Below, one piece after another: positions 34,496-44,555 of a stretch of 64,000 nucleotides of DNA. Under the pieces are notes generated by a model. It did not search any database, was not told the origin of the DNA, and saw only the letters and a list, made by a program, of their open reading frames with translations. This stretch comes from Accumulibacter sp. (GTDB lineage Bacteria; Pseudomonadota; Gammaproteobacteria; Burkholderiales; Rhodocyclaceae), in assembly GCF_036625195.1 (NCBI RefSeq), contig NZ_JAZKUG010000001.1, positions 1,364,001 through 1,428,000 on the forward strand, in the 5' to 3' direction. The stretch's first letter is position 1. The number at the start of each line of letters is the position of its first letter. Made by a program: the position numbers and the translations under genes.

Positions 34496-35852
34496 TCAGG
34501 CGGCCTGTTGACGTGTGGACTGCCAATAGCGGTCCCACTCCTGGTTGGCGCGGCAGACACGCAGCGCCAGCATGTGCTTGGCGTTTTTCAGTTTCCACCA
34601 AGCGCCGGCCCGCTTGAGACGGTCCTGGATGACGTAACGGTGTGCGCTTTCGATTTCGCCGGACCCTATTGGCAGCCCGGCCACGAGCGCGTCTTGATAG
34701 TTGAACTGTCCCGGGCGATTGGTGAGATAGCGATGCGCCGCGCGCACCGGGGCGTTGGCATCGGGAACGGTGTCGTCCTCGACGAATCGCTGCAGTTCCT
34801 CGACGACGTCCTGGAGGCGGTTCTGTTTCAGCCGATCCTTCTGCGTTTCCAGCCAAGCCCTCGCCGCCGTGCCGGCGATCGTGTCCCCTGCGGCCGTCAG
34901 GTAGTCACAGACATGGTAGAAATCGACGAGAAAGTGGCCTTGCAGTCCGAATTGCTCACTCACCTGATCCGCAATCCATGCGGCGCCGTCGCTGACCGCA
35001 TGGACCTTGGTCTTACGCCCCAGTCCGGCCTGAACCGCCGTGCGCAACAGCGTCTCTCCGACCTGGTCGGGCGGGCCCACGGTGGCGCCGAACACCGGGG
35101 TGACGGAGCCCGGCGCATGGACCAGACTCAAACGCGCTTCCCTCCAGCCCACCCGGCGGGTCTTGCGGCGGTCCACTTTCGCGCTCTGGTCGTCCGATTC
35201 GGCCGTCTCCACGACGGGAATCATGCTCCCATCGATCTCGCCGATCAACTGCTCTACGCCGTCTCGTGCCGGGATTTTTGCCGCCGCTTTCGGGCGCTCG
35301 TCGATCGTCGCGGCATGCCGCAAGACGATCGGCCAGCACGTACTGGCGGACACCTCGATACCGTAGTGCTCTTTCAGCTTCTGCGGAATGCGCGCCGCGG
35401 GCGCGTCCGCCCCGAAATCAACGATCGCTCGCTGCAGCGGCTCCGAGCAGCCCCGGCAGACCACCTCCGCCGAACGCGTGAATGGCCGGATCTCCGGCCC
35501 GCGCGTCCCTTGCCGGAAGACCTGCTCCGCTACTTCGATCTGTCCGTACCGGGTCTGCCAATAGACGTTTTTTTTCCTTCCGCTGCACGCCCGGTTGTTG
35601 CGCCACCTCTTCTTCCTTCCGCTGCGCTTGCCGTCGCGCCCAGCCGTGCAACGCTTCGTTGCCCAACTGCCGCAATTCCTCCGTCACCCGCCGCTCCGCC
35701 TCCGCCGCCTTCTCAACATCGCCGGCCGCATTCTCGACCACCGCCAGCAACGACTCGATCTTGGCTTGGAGCTCGGGATGATCTCTAAACCGCTCTTCCA
35801 AACCCCGACTCGGCTTGAGTCGCCCCTCCATTTCCGACCACCTTTCTGTCAT
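34496..35852 (-). CDS. ISKra4-type transposase, encoded in two frames
   Basis: The first frame starts at ATG 35852 (GGAG eight bases upstream), reads MTERWSEMEGRLKPSRGLEE and is helical and charged as far as QRKEKK. It then turns into unlikely sequence ending at 35418. The transposase continues in another frame from VYWQTRYGQIEVAEQVFRQG to 34496, with KVHAVSDGAAWIADQVSEQF, LVDFYHVCDYL and GLPIGSGEIESAHRYVIQDR, features of ISKra4-like enzymes. The switch falls on a run of eight A (35575-35568 on the minus strand). With seven A the two halves join in frame into about 451 residues. It is either expressed by slippage or is a frameshift mutant. Confidence 0.88.
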
Positions 35853-35950
35853 GGGTCTCGCTCCAAGGTGAAGTAACCCATCACTATTTACCCCACCTCC
35901 GCCCAATTGTCTAGTGCCGAATGCCACCGCCAACCACCTCGCCCCGGCGT

Positions 35951-35973
35951 CAGTCGCACTTCCGATTGCACCC
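35951..35973 (-). repeat. Right terminal inverted repeat of the IS
   Basis: Exact 23-base reverse complement of 34469-34491, followed directly by the second GAGGCTTCC. Confidence 0.93.
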
Positions 35974-35982
35974 GAGGCTTCC
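35974..35982. repeat. Target-site duplication, right copy
   Basis: GAGGCTTCC, identical to 34460-34468. Confidence 0.9.
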
Positions 35983-36071
35983 TGTGCCCGGGTGTTGCCA
36001 AGGCTTCGACGGGTGCTCCAACCGGTTCGGCCGAAGGGAGGGGCGAGGTCGGCCAGGAGGCAGCCATCACA

Positions 36072-36103
36072 GAACAGACGCCCGCGCGAGCGGGCGTCTG
36101 TTC
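36072..36103 (-). terminator. Strong hairpin downstream of pntB
   Basis: A perfect 14-bp stem (GAACAGACGCCCGC and its complement) with a GCGA loop lies 31 bases after the pntB stop. The sequence after it on the minus strand is TGTGATGG, so the T-tract is weak. The stem is strong enough to act in either direction. A second small hairpin, GGCCTCT/AGAGGCC, lies at 36109-36127. Confidence 0.6.
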
Positions 36104-36133
36104 GTCTCGGCCTCTGTTGGAGAGGCCAGCGGC

Positions 36134-37546
36134 TCAGCTCTTCAGCGACGCCAGGACTTCATCCAGCATCTTCTTCGCATCACCGAACAGCATTCGATTG
36201 TTCTCCTTGTAGAAAAGCGGGTTGTCGACGCCCGCATAGCCCGAAGCCATGCTGCGCTTCATGACGATCGAGGTCTTGGCCTTCCAGACTTCGAGCACCG
36301 GCATGCCGGCGATCGGGCTGTTCGGGTCGTCCTGTGCTCCCGGGTTCACGATATCGTTGGCGCCGATGATCATCGCGACGTCGGTCTGCGGGAAGTCGTC
36401 GTTGAGCTCGTCCATTTCCTGAACGATGTCGTAGGGTACCTTGGCCTCGGCCAGCAGCACGTTCATGTGCCCTGGCATGCGCCCTGCCACCGGATGGATG
36501 CCGAAACGGACATTGACACCCTTTTCGCGCAGCAGCTTGGTGATCTCGTAAACGGTATGCTGCGCCTGCGCGACGGCCATGCCGTAACCGGGAACGATGA
36601 TGACGTTCTTCGCTTCGCGCAGCAGTTCCGCCGTGTCGGCGGCGGTTACCGCGACCACTTCACCTGCCGGTTGCGCTCCGGCTGCAGCTGGCGTGCCGCC
36701 GGTGGTGCCGAAGCCACCGGCGATGACGCTGATGAAGTGACGGTTCATCGCCGCACACATGATGTACGAGAGAATCGCACCGCTCGAGCCGACCAGCGCG
36801 CCCGTGACGATCAGCAGATCGTTCGAGAGCATGAAGCCGGTGGCTGCCGCGGCCCAGCCGGAGTAGCTGTTGAGCATCGAGACGACGACCGGCATGTCGG
36901 CGCCGCCGATTGCCATCACCATGTGGATCCCGAAGAGCAGCGCGATGGCGGTCATCACCACCAGCGGCAGCATGCCTTCGCTCAGCGAGTGGGCGTTGAT
37001 GAACTCGCGTCCGAACCAGATCACCACCAGCAGTCCGGCCAGGTTGATCCAGTGGCGCCCCGGCAGCAACATCGGGTTGCCGGAGATCTTGCCGGACAGC
37101 TTGCCAAAGGCGATCACCGAGCCGGAGAAGGTGACGGCACCGATCAGGATGCCGACGTAGATCTCGATCTCGTGGATGGTTTTTTCGGCGCCGGTCATTT
37201 GCGCCGAGGCCGCCGGGTCGATGTAGTTGGCGAAGCCGACGAGCATTGCCGCGAGGCCGACCAGGCTGTGCATCAGCGCGACGAGTTCGGGCATCTGCGT
37301 CATCTGCACCGTGCGCGCGGCATAGACACCGATGCCCGCGCCCGCCACCATCGCGGCGATGATCCAGGCGTAGCCGGCGGCGCCGACGCGCGGACCGAAG
37401 ACCGTTGCGAGAACGGCGATGGTCATGCCGATGATGCCGTAGAGATTGCCGCGGCGAGACGTCTCGGGGTGGCTCAGGCCGCCGAGGCAAAGAATGAAGA
37501 GGATGGTTGCACCGAGATAGGAAACGGTTGCCAGGCTTTCGGACAT
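36134..37546 (-). CDS. pntB: NAD(P) transhydrogenase subunit beta
   Basis: A 470-residue inner-membrane protein of the proton-translocating transhydrogenase. About eight or nine helices are followed by the NADP-binding domain III, with VIIVPGYGMAVAQAQHTVYE, HPVAGRMPGHMNVLLAEAKV and IIGANDIVNPGAQDDPNSPI. The enzyme uses the proton gradient to make NADPH from NADH, useful for biosynthesis or polymer storage. It lies 12 bases downstream of pntA. Confidence 0.97.
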   Translation of the reverse strand: MSESLATVSYLGATILFILCLGGLSHPETSRRGNLYGIIGMTIAVLATVFGPRVGAAGYAWIIAAMVAGAGIGVYAARTVQMTQMPELVALMHSLVGLAAMLVGFANYIDPAASAQMTGAEKTIHEIEIYVGILIGAVTFSGSVIAFGKLSGKISGNPMLLPGRHWINLAGLLVVIWFGREFINAHSLSEGMLPLVVMTAIALLFGIHMVMAIGGADMPVVVSMLNSYSGWAAAATGFMLSNDLLIVTGALVGSSGAILSYIMCAAMNRHFISVIAGGFGTTGGTPAAAGAQPAGEVVAVTAADTAELLREAKNVIIVPGYGMAVAQAQHTVYEITKLLREKGVNVRFGIHPVAGRMPGHMNVLLAEAKVPYDIVQEMDELNDDFPQTDVAMIIGANDIVNPGAQDDPNSPIAGMPVLEVWKAKTSIVMKRSMASGYAGVDNPLFYKENNRMLFGDAKKMLDEVLASLKS

Positions 37547-37558
37547 GATCGTCGTCTC

Positions 37559-39148
37559 CTATTTGCGGAACATTGCCAGCATGCGCTGGGTGACGGCGAA
37601 ACCGCCGAACATGTTGATCGTCGCCAGAACGATGGCGCCGACCGCGAGCCAGCGAATCCACTCCTCGGGACGTGCAACTCCCTCTGCCAATGGCGGTGCG
37701 ATCTGGATCAGCGCGCCAATCGCGATGATGCTGCTGATCGCGTTGGTGACGCTCATCAGCGGTGTGTGCAGGGCGGGCGTGACATTCCAGACCACCATGT
37801 AGCCGACGAAGCAGGCGAGGACGAAAACCGTGAAGTGGCCGAGGAAGGCTGCCGGTGCGCCGGCACCGATGCCCCAGAAGATCAGCGCGCCGGCAGCGAA
37901 GAGCAGGCCGACGGCGGTGCTCGAGGCCGTAGACCCGCCCTTGCCATGGCCGTGCGACTTGGCCGCGGGCTTGGCCGCGGGTGCGGCCGCCGGGGCTGCC
38001 GCTGGCGCCATGGACAGCGTCGGAGCCGGCGGCGGCCAGGTGATGGTGCCCTCCTTGATGACCGTCGTGCCACGGATCACTTCGTCATCCATGTTCACGT
38101 CGATCGTACCGTCCTTGCCCTTGCACAGTTCCTCGCTCAGCCGGAAGAGGTTGGTGGCGTAGAGGGTGCTCGACTGCTTGGACAGGCGGCTTGGCAGGTC
38201 GGAATAGCCGATGATCGTCACTCCGTGCCTGACGACGACCTTGCCCGGTTCGGTGAGCTCGCAGTTGCCACCCTGTTCGGCCGCCATGTCGACAATGATG
38301 CTGCCCGGCTTCATCGACTGCACCATCTCGGCGGTGATCAGCCGCGGCGCCGGCTTGCCCGGAATCAAAGCTGTCGTGATGATGATGTCCACCTCCTTCG
38401 CCTGCTTGGCGAAGGTCGCACGCTGCGCCTTCTGGAAACCTTCGCTCATCACCTTGGCGTAGCCGCCTACTCCGGAACCCTCCTCCTGATAGTCGACCGC
38501 GACGAACTCGCCACCCATCGACTTGACCTGATCCGCCACTTCCGGCCGGGTGTCGTTGGCGCGAACGATCGCGCCCAGTCCCGAGGCAGCACCGATCGCC
38601 GCCAGGCCGGCGACACCGGCACCGATGACGAACACCTTGGCCGGCGGTACCTTGCCGGCGGCGGTGATCTGGCCGGTAAAGAAGCGGCCGAAATGATGTG
38701 CCGCCTCGATCACCGCGCGGTAGCCGGCGATGTTCGCCATCGAACTCAGGGCGTCGAGCTTCTGCGCCCGCGAAATGCGCGGTACGCTGTCCATCGCGAG
38801 GACCGTGGCCTTGCGCGCCGCCAACTGCTGCAACAGCTCGGGATTCTGTGCCGGCCAGATGAAGCTGACGAGTGTCCCGCCCTCACGCAGCAGCCCAACT
38901 TCTTCGCTCGATGGGCCGCGGACCTTGAAGACGATGTCCGACGAAGCCCACAGGTCGGCCGCGGTGGTGACGATCTCCGCACCCGCGGCACGGTAATCCT
39001 CGTCGGAAACGTTTGCCTGCTCGCCGGCGCCGGATTCCACGGCAACGGTGAAGCCCAGCTTGATCAACTTCTCGACGACTTCTGGTACGGTGGCGACCCG
39101 TCTTTCCCCCGGTGCCGTTTCCCTCGGCACCCCGATTTTCATTGGCAT
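37559..39148 (-). CDS. pntA: NAD(P) transhydrogenase subunit alpha (fused form)
   Basis: A 529-residue protein. Residues 1-380 form the NAD-binding domain I (MKIGVPRETAPGERRVATVP; KVFVIGAGVAGLAAIGAAS; SMGGEFVAVDYQEEG). A flexible Ala/Pro/Lys linker (AAPAAAPAAKPAAKSHGHGK) then leads to the membrane segments of domain II. Several alphaproteobacteria and relatives split this into PntAA and PntAB; here it is a single chain as in E. coli. It is transcribed with pntB. The start gives MPMKIGVPRE; MKIGVPRE, two codons in, is also possible. Confidence 0.96.
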   Translation of the reverse strand: MPMKIGVPRETAPGERRVATVPEVVEKLIKLGFTVAVESGAGEQANVSDEDYRAAGAEIVTTAADLWASSDIVFKVRGPSSEEVGLLREGGTLVSFIWPAQNPELLQQLAARKATVLAMDSVPRISRAQKLDALSSMANIAGYRAVIEAAHHFGRFFTGQITAAGKVPPAKVFVIGAGVAGLAAIGAASGLGAIVRANDTRPEVADQVKSMGGEFVAVDYQEEGSGVGGYAKVMSEGFQKAQRATFAKQAKEVDIIITTALIPGKPAPRLITAEMVQSMKPGSIIVDMAAEQGGNCELTEPGKVVVRHGVTIIGYSDLPSRLSKQSSTLYATNLFRLSEELCKGKDGTIDVNMDDEVIRGTTVIKEGTITWPPPAPTLSMAPAAAPAAAPAAKPAAKSHGHGKGGSTASSTAVGLLFAAGALIFWGIGAGAPAAFLGHFTVFVLACFVGYMVVWNVTPALHTPLMSVTNAISSIIAIGALIQIAPPLAEGVARPEEWIRWLAVGAIVLATINMFGGFAVTQRMLAMFRK

Positions 39149-39876
39149 TCAGTCCTCCATTACTCGTTGCTCGTTCTTCGAGTCCACGCATTCAAAAAGA
39201 CCGGTCCGCATCCCGCCCGCGGCTGGTCCCCCAAAGAGCCACACCTGCCCCGTCGAAAACGATCCCGCCTCGACATCGCATCCTGTTGCTGCCGTCGGTC
39301 GCGGCTGCCGCCTCACCCATGTCGGCTGTTGTGGGAAAGGCTGCAGCATCGCCCATGCCTCCGCGTGCCAGCTTACCACAAGCGTAAAGCCAAATTTACC
39401 ATGCGCTGGGCACCGCATGGCCGAGTCGTCCCGGCTGTCTCGACGACGACCGCCCGCAGCGGCGCCGGCGCAACACGCGCCGCCGCGCATACGGCGGCAA
39501 GCCGTGCCGCCTTTGAGCACCCGCAGCGGCGCCGTGGCTGAGACCGAGCATTGCGAATCGGCCGCTCTTGCGCAACCACGACACCGACACGGCCCAACCT
39601 GGCAGGATGACGGCACGCATCTTGCTTCTCCGATCGCTGACCGCCCGAGTCACGCATTGCCGCAGCCGTTGCTGCTGTTGATGCCCCATCGTGGTGCACC
39701 AGCATCGCCAGTGTGCCCCCCGTTGGTGCGGTGCAGCATCTTGTCTCGACGGTGCTTTCCGAGTATAGTCGCGGGTCGCGCGGAGTGGCCGGAACGGCCG
39801 CGTCGTACCCGAGAGGACGGCTGTTGCGAGCAATGCGGTTCGCTTGCCGTCCCAGTTTTGTGAGGATTCGAGAGTG
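39149..39876. other. Divergent intergenic region, pntA / gltB
   Basis: 728 bases with no convincing gene. The short open frames here show no recognisable protein pattern. The region contains a 15-bp exact direct repeat CCCGCAGCGGCGCCG (39453-39467 and 39520-39534), the overlapping hairpins CCGCCG/CGGCGG and GGCGGC/GCCGCC between the copies, and the gltB promoter near its right end. An AT-rich pocket (GCCAAATTTACC, around 39390-39400) could carry the pntA promoter. Confidence 0.6.
39741..39769 (+). promoter_or_regulatory. Promoter of gltBD
   Basis: TTGTCT at 39741-39746 and TATAGT at 39764-39769 are exactly 17 bases apart and match the -35 and -10 consensus at 4 of 6 and 5 of 6. A start near 39776 gives a leader of about 100 bases, long enough for post-initiation control. 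Confidence 0.55.
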
Positions 39877-42800
39877 ATGGATTCCGCCATACCTGAAGGG
39901 CAGGGTCTCTACGACCCGGCCAACGAGCACGATGCATGCGGCGTCGGTTTCGTCGCGCATATCCAGGGCAAGAAGAGTCACTCGATCATTGAGCAGGGCC
40001 TCCTGATCCTGAAGAACCTCGATCATCGCGGAGCGGTCGGTGCCGACCCCTTGATGGGCGATGGCGCCGGCATCCTGATCCAGATTCCCGACGATTTCTA
40101 TCGCGCCGAGATGGCGAAGCAGGATATCGAACTGCCGCCGGCTGGCGACTATGGAGTCGGCATGGTGTTCCTGCCGCAGGAATCGGCGTCGCGTCTGGCC
40201 TGTCAGGAGGAGATCGAACGTGCCGTGCGGTCCGAACACCAAGTGGTGCTCGGCTGGCGAGACGTGCCCGTCGATCATTCCATGGCGATGTCGCCGACGG
40301 TGCGCGCACGCGAGCCGGTGATTCGCCAGATCTTCGTCGGCCGCGGTGCCGATGTCATGGTCACCGATGCCCTCGAGCGCAAGCTGTACGTCATCCGCCG
40401 TCGGGCGGCGAACGCCATCGGAGCCTTGGGCCTGAAGCACGGCAAGGAGTTCTACCAGCCGTCGATGTCGGCGCGGACGGTCGTCTACAAGGGCCTGCTG
40501 CTCGCCAACCAGGTTGGCGAGTATTACGCCGACCTGCGGGATCCCCGCTGCGTCTCGGCAATGGCGCTGGTTCATCAGCGCTTTTCGACCAATACCTTCC
40601 CGACCTGGAGGTTGGCGCACCCGTTCCGGATGATCGCGCACAACGGCGAGATCAACACCCTGCGCGGCAATTACAACTGGATGCGCGCACGCGAGAAAGG
40701 GACGTCGTCGCCGTTGCTGGCGGGCGACCTCGAGAAGATCTGGCCGCTGATCTACCCTGGCCAGTCGGATTCGGCATCGTTTGACAATGCGCTGGAACTG
40801 CTGGTGATGGGCGGCTACTCGCTGGCGCATGCGATGATGATGCTGATTCCCGAGGCGTGGGAGTCGCACACCCTGATGGACGAGAAGCGCAGCGCGTTCT
40901 ACAAGTACCATGCAGCGATGATCGAACCCTGGGATGGACCGGCTGCGGTCGCCTTCACCGATGGCCGCCAGATCGGCGCCACGCTCGACCGCAACGGCCT
41001 GCGTCCGGCCCGTTACCTGGTGACTGACGACGATCTCGTGGTCATGGCCTCGGAGGCGGGCGTGCTGCCGATACCGGAGGAGCGGATCGTCCGCAAATGG
41101 CGCTTGCAGCCGGGGAAGATGTTCCTCATCGATCTCGAGCAGGGGCGGATCATCGACGACGCTGAACTCAAGGACACGCTTGCCCGCGCCCGGCCGTACC
41201 AGGATTGGCTCGGCCGCATCAACATCAAGCTCGACGAACTGCCGGCGCCGCACGCGGTTCCGGCAGGCGCCCATCCGACGCCGTTGCTCGACCGGCAGCA
41301 GGCCTTCGGCTACACGCAGGAGGACATCAAGTTCATCCTCGAGCCGATGGCCGGCTCCGGCGAGGAAGCAACAGGCTCGATGGGCAACGATTCGCCACTC
41401 GCCGTTCTTTCGAACCGCAGCAAGCCGCTGTTCAATTATTTTCGGCAGCTCTTCGCGCAGGTGACCAATCCACCGATCGACCCGATTCGCGAACAGCTGG
41501 TGATGTCCTTGGTCTCGTTCATCGGGCCCAAGCCGAACCTGCTCGGCATCAACGAGATCAATCCGCCCTACCGTCTCGAGGTGTCCCAGCCGGTACTCGA
41601 TTTCGACCACATGGCGAAGCTGCGGCGGATTGCAACCTACACCGGCAACAAGTTCCACTCGGCCGAGCTCGACATCTGCTATCCGCTGGCTTGGGGCCGG
41701 CAGGGGGTCGAAGCGCGCCTGGCCTCGCTGTGCGCCGAGGCGGAAGACCATGTGCACAAGGGTTCCAGCATCCTCATCGTTTCCGATCGCCGGCTCGACG
41801 CCGAGCATGTCGCCATCCCCGCCCTGCTGGCCACCTCGGCGGTGCATCAGCACTTGGTGATGAAGGGGCTGCGGACGCGCGTCGGTCTCGTCGTGGAGAC
41901 CGGTGCCGCACGCGAGACGCACCATTTCGCTGTCCTCGCCGGATATGGGGCGGAAGCGGTGCACCCCTACCTCGCGCTCGAAACGTTGCAGGAAATGGCG
42001 GGCAACGATCCGGTGAAGGGCGACAAGGCGATCAAGCACTTCGTCAAGGGCGTGGGCAAGGGTCTCCTGAAGGTCATGTCCAAGATGGGCATCTCGACCT
42101 ACATGTCGTACACCGGCGCGCAGATTTTCGAAGCCGTCGGACTGCAGAAGAGAATGGTGGACAAGTACTTCACCGGCACCTCGACGCAGGTCGAGGGCAT
42201 CGACGTCTTCGACGTCATGGAGGAGGCGATCCGTCTGCACCTGCAGGCCTTCGGCAACGATCCCGTCCTGGCGACGATGCTCGACGCCGGTGGCGAGTAT
42301 GCCTACCGGGTGCGCGGTGAGGAGCACATGTGGACTCCCGAAGCGATCGCCAAGCTGCAGCATTCGACACGCAGCGGCAGGTACGAGAGCTACAAGGAGT
42401 ATGCCCGCCTGATCAACGAACAGACCAAACGCCACATGACGCTGCGCGGGCTGTTCGAGCTGAAGCCGGCCGGACAGCCGCCGCTGCCGCTCGCCGAGGT
42501 CGAAGCGGCGACAGAGATCGTCAGGCGCTTCACCACCGGTGCCATGTCGCTCGGTTCGATTTCGACCGAAGCACACAGCACGTTGGCGATCGCGATGAAC
42601 CGCATCGGCGGCAAGTCGAACACCGGTGAAGGTGGCGAGGATCCGGCGCGCTTCCGGACCCTGCTGGGCGGCGAGATGCTTTCCGATGTGCTTGGCAAGT
42701 CGCGCATCGAGCGCGACTACCGGTTGCAGCCGGGCGACAGCCTGCGCTCGGCGATCAAGCAGGTCGCCTCCGGGCGCTTCGGCGTCACCGCCGAGTACCT

Positions 42801-44553
42801 GGTCAACGCCGACCAGCTGCAGATCAAGATGGCACAGGGTGCGAAACCAGGCGAGGGCGGCCAGCTGCCGGGCCACAAGGTATCCGAGTACATCGGCTTC
42901 CTGCGCCATTCGGTGCCGGGAGTGGGCCTGATCTCGCCGCCGCCGCACCACGACATCTACTCGATCGAGGATCTGGCGCAACTGATTCACGACCTCAAGA
43001 ATGCAAACCCGAAGGCATCGATCAGCGTCAAGCTGGTCTCGGAAGTCGGTGTCGGCACGGTGGCCGCCGGAGTCACCAAGGCCAAGGCCGACCATCTGGT
43101 CATCGCTGGCCATGATGGCGGTACCGGCGCCAGTCCGCAGTCGTCGATCAAGCATGCCGGTTCGCCGTGGGAGCTTGGTCTCGCCGAGACGCAACAGACG
43201 CTCGTGCTCAACGGATTGCGGGGCCGCGTCCGGGTGCAGGTCGATGGACAGATCAAGACCGGGCGCGACGTCGTCGTCGGCGCGCTGCTGGGAGCCGACG
43301 AGTTCGGTTTTGCGACCGCGCCGCTGGTGGTCGAGGGGTGCATCATGATGCGCAAATGTCACCTCAACACCTGCCCGGTCGGCGTCGCGACGCAGGATCC
43401 GGTTCTGCGCCGCCGCTTCTCCGGCCAGCCGGAGCACGTCGTCAATTTCTTCTTCTTCATCGCCGAGGAAGTCCGCGAGCTGATGGCGCAACTCGGCATC
43501 CGTCGTTTCAACGACCTGATCGGGCGCAGCGACCTGCTCGACATGCAGCCCGGGATCAGCCATTGGAAGGCGAAGGGGCTCGATTACAGCCGCATCTTCC
43601 ATCGCCCGGCCAACGCCAGAGGCGCTGCCGTCTTCCATTGCGAGCAGCAGGATCACGGACTGGCGAAGGCGCTCGACCGGCAACTGATCGACCTGGCCCG
43701 GCCGGCGATCGACAACGGCGAACGCGTCACGCTCGATCTGCCGCTGCGCAACATCAATCGCACCGTTGGCGCCATGCTCTCCGGGCGGATTGCCGAGCGG
43801 TACGGGCGAGCGGGTCTGCCCGACGGAACGATCGAGATTCGCTTCCGGGGAACTGCCGGTCAGGCCTTCGGCGCCTTCCTGGCTCGCGGCGTCACCCTCG
43901 ACCTCGTCGGTGAGGCCAACGACTACGTCGGCAAGGGTCTTTCGGGCGGGCGCATCATCGTTCGTCCGAGCGCCGGCTTCCGTGGTGAGAGCCGCAGCAA
44001 CATCATCGTCGGCAACACCGTCCTCTACGGCGCGACCGAAGGGGAAGTCTTCTTCGCCGGTGTCGCGGGCGAGCGCTTTGCCGTGCGCAACTCGGGTGCG
44101 ACCGCAGTCGTTGAGGGGGTCGGCGATCATGGCTGCGAGTACATGACCGGCGGCACGGTCATCGTTCTCGGCATGACGGGGCGCAACTTCGCCGCCGGGA
44201 TGTCGGGCGGCGTCGCCTACGTCTTCGATGAGGAGGGGACCTTCGCCTCCCGCTGCAACATGGCGCAGGTGTCGCTCGAACCGGTCGAGGAGGAGTTGCT
44301 GGCGCGCCAGGGCAGCGACGCCGGCGACGAGCTGGAAAGCCACGGCAAGGTCGATGTCCGGCACTTGGGCGAGATCGATGAGGTCCTCCTCAAGGGACTG
44401 ATCGACAAGCATTACCGCTACACCAACAGCCGCCAGGCGCAACGCGTGCTGAACGATTGGGAGCGCCATCGCCGGCGTTTCGTCAAGGTGATGCCGCATG
44501 AGTATCGCCGGGTGCTCAGCGAGCTGGCGAAAAAGGAACCGGAGACCGTATAG
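39877..44553 (+). CDS. gltB: Glutamate synthase (NADPH) large subunit
   Basis: A 1558-residue enzyme. After a short propeptide the class-II glutaminase begins at Cys21 (DACGVGFVAHIQGKKSHSII), so the N-terminus should be processed to expose this cysteine. The central domain and the FMN synthase domain follow (PHHDIYSIEDLAQLIHDLKN; VIAGHDGGTGASPQSS). The 3Fe-4S cysteines are in CIMMRKCHLNTCPVG, and the C-terminal beta-helix domain contains repeated glycine motifs. It converts glutamine and 2-oxoglutarate to two glutamates. Start 39877 (MDSAIPEG) is preferred over the GTG one codon earlier and the ATG at 39844. Confidence 0.97.
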   Translation: MDSAIPEGQGLYDPANEHDACGVGFVAHIQGKKSHSIIEQGLLILKNLDHRGAVGADPLMGDGAGILIQIPDDFYRAEMAKQDIELPPAGDYGVGMVFLPQESASRLACQEEIERAVRSEHQVVLGWRDVPVDHSMAMSPTVRAREPVIRQIFVGRGADVMVTDALERKLYVIRRRAANAIGALGLKHGKEFYQPSMSARTVVYKGLLLANQVGEYYADLRDPRCVSAMALVHQRFSTNTFPTWRLAHPFRMIAHNGEINTLRGNYNWMRAREKGTSSPLLAGDLEKIWPLIYPGQSDSASFDNALELLVMGGYSLAHAMMMLIPEAWESHTLMDEKRSAFYKYHAAMIEPWDGPAAVAFTDGRQIGATLDRNGLRPARYLVTDDDLVVMASEAGVLPIPEERIVRKWRLQPGKMFLIDLEQGRIIDDAELKDTLARARPYQDWLGRINIKLDELPAPHAVPAGAHPTPLLDRQQAFGYTQEDIKFILEPMAGSGEEATGSMGNDSPLAVLSNRSKPLFNYFRQLFAQVTNPPIDPIREQLVMSLVSFIGPKPNLLGINEINPPYRLEVSQPVLDFDHMAKLRRIATYTGNKFHSAELDICYPLAWGRQGVEARLASLCAEAEDHVHKGSSILIVSDRRLDAEHVAIPALLATSAVHQHLVMKGLRTRVGLVVETGAARETHHFAVLAGYGAEAVHPYLALETLQEMAGNDPVKGDKAIKHFVKGVGKGLLKVMSKMGISTYMSYTGAQIFEAVGLQKRMVDKYFTGTSTQVEGIDVFDVMEEAIRLHLQAFGNDPVLATMLDAGGEYAYRVRGEEHMWTPEAIAKLQHSTRSGRYESYKEYARLINEQTKRHMTLRGLFELKPAGQPPLPLAEVEAATEIVRRFTTGAMSLGSISTEAHSTLAIAMNRIGGKSNTGEGGEDPARFRTLLGGEMLSDVLGKSRIERDYRLQPGDSLRSAIKQVASGRFGVTAEYLVNADQLQIKMAQGAKPGEGGQLPGHKVSEYIGFLRHSVPGVGLISPPPHHDIYSIEDLAQLIHDLKNANPKASISVKLVSEVGVGTVAAGVTKAKADHLVIAGHDGGTGASPQSSIKHAGSPWELGLAETQQTLVLNGLRGRVRVQVDGQIKTGRDVVVGALLGADEFGFATAPLVVEGCIMMRKCHLNTCPVGVATQDPVLRRRFSGQPEHVVNFFFFIAEEVRELMAQLGIRRFNDLIGRSDLLDMQPGISHWKAKGLDYSRIFHRPANARGAAVFHCEQQDHGLAKALDRQLIDLARPAIDNGERVTLDLPLRNINRTVGAMLSGRIAERYGRAGLPDGTIEIRFRGTAGQAFGAFLARGVTLDLVGEANDYVGKGLSGGRIIVRPSAGFRGESRSNIIVGNTVLYGATEGEVFFAGVAGERFAVRNSGATAVVEGVGDHGCEYMTGGTVIVLGMTGRNFAAGMSGGVAYVFDEEGTFASRCNMAQVSLEPVEEELLARQGSDAGDELESHGKVDVRHLGEIDEVLLKGLIDKHYRYTNSRQAQRVLNDWERHRRRFVKVMPHEYRRVLSELAKKEPETV

Positions 44554-44555
44554 AA

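Larger units (their letters stand above)
34469..35973 (-). mobile_element. ISKra4-family insertion sequence, 1505 bp
   Basis: Both ends are defined by the sequence: perfect 23-bp terminal inverted repeats (34469-34491 and 35951-35973, beginning GGGTGCAATCGG) and a 9-bp direct duplication GAGGCTTCC outside each end. The single transposase gene fills the element on the minus strand. Family placement rests on the transposase. The intact ends and exact duplication indicate a recent insertion. It sits in the intergenic region between the CBS gene and the transhydrogenase operon and breaks no gene that can be recognised. Confidence 0.93.

Noticed and set aside
39373..44499. A 1708-codon open frame on the minus strand opposite gltB
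   Set aside because: It runs antisense to the whole of gltB, whose sense frame has full glutamate synthase motifs. Its composition (His, Arg, Asp and Val rich, no domain) is that expected when a GC-rich gene is read from the other strand.
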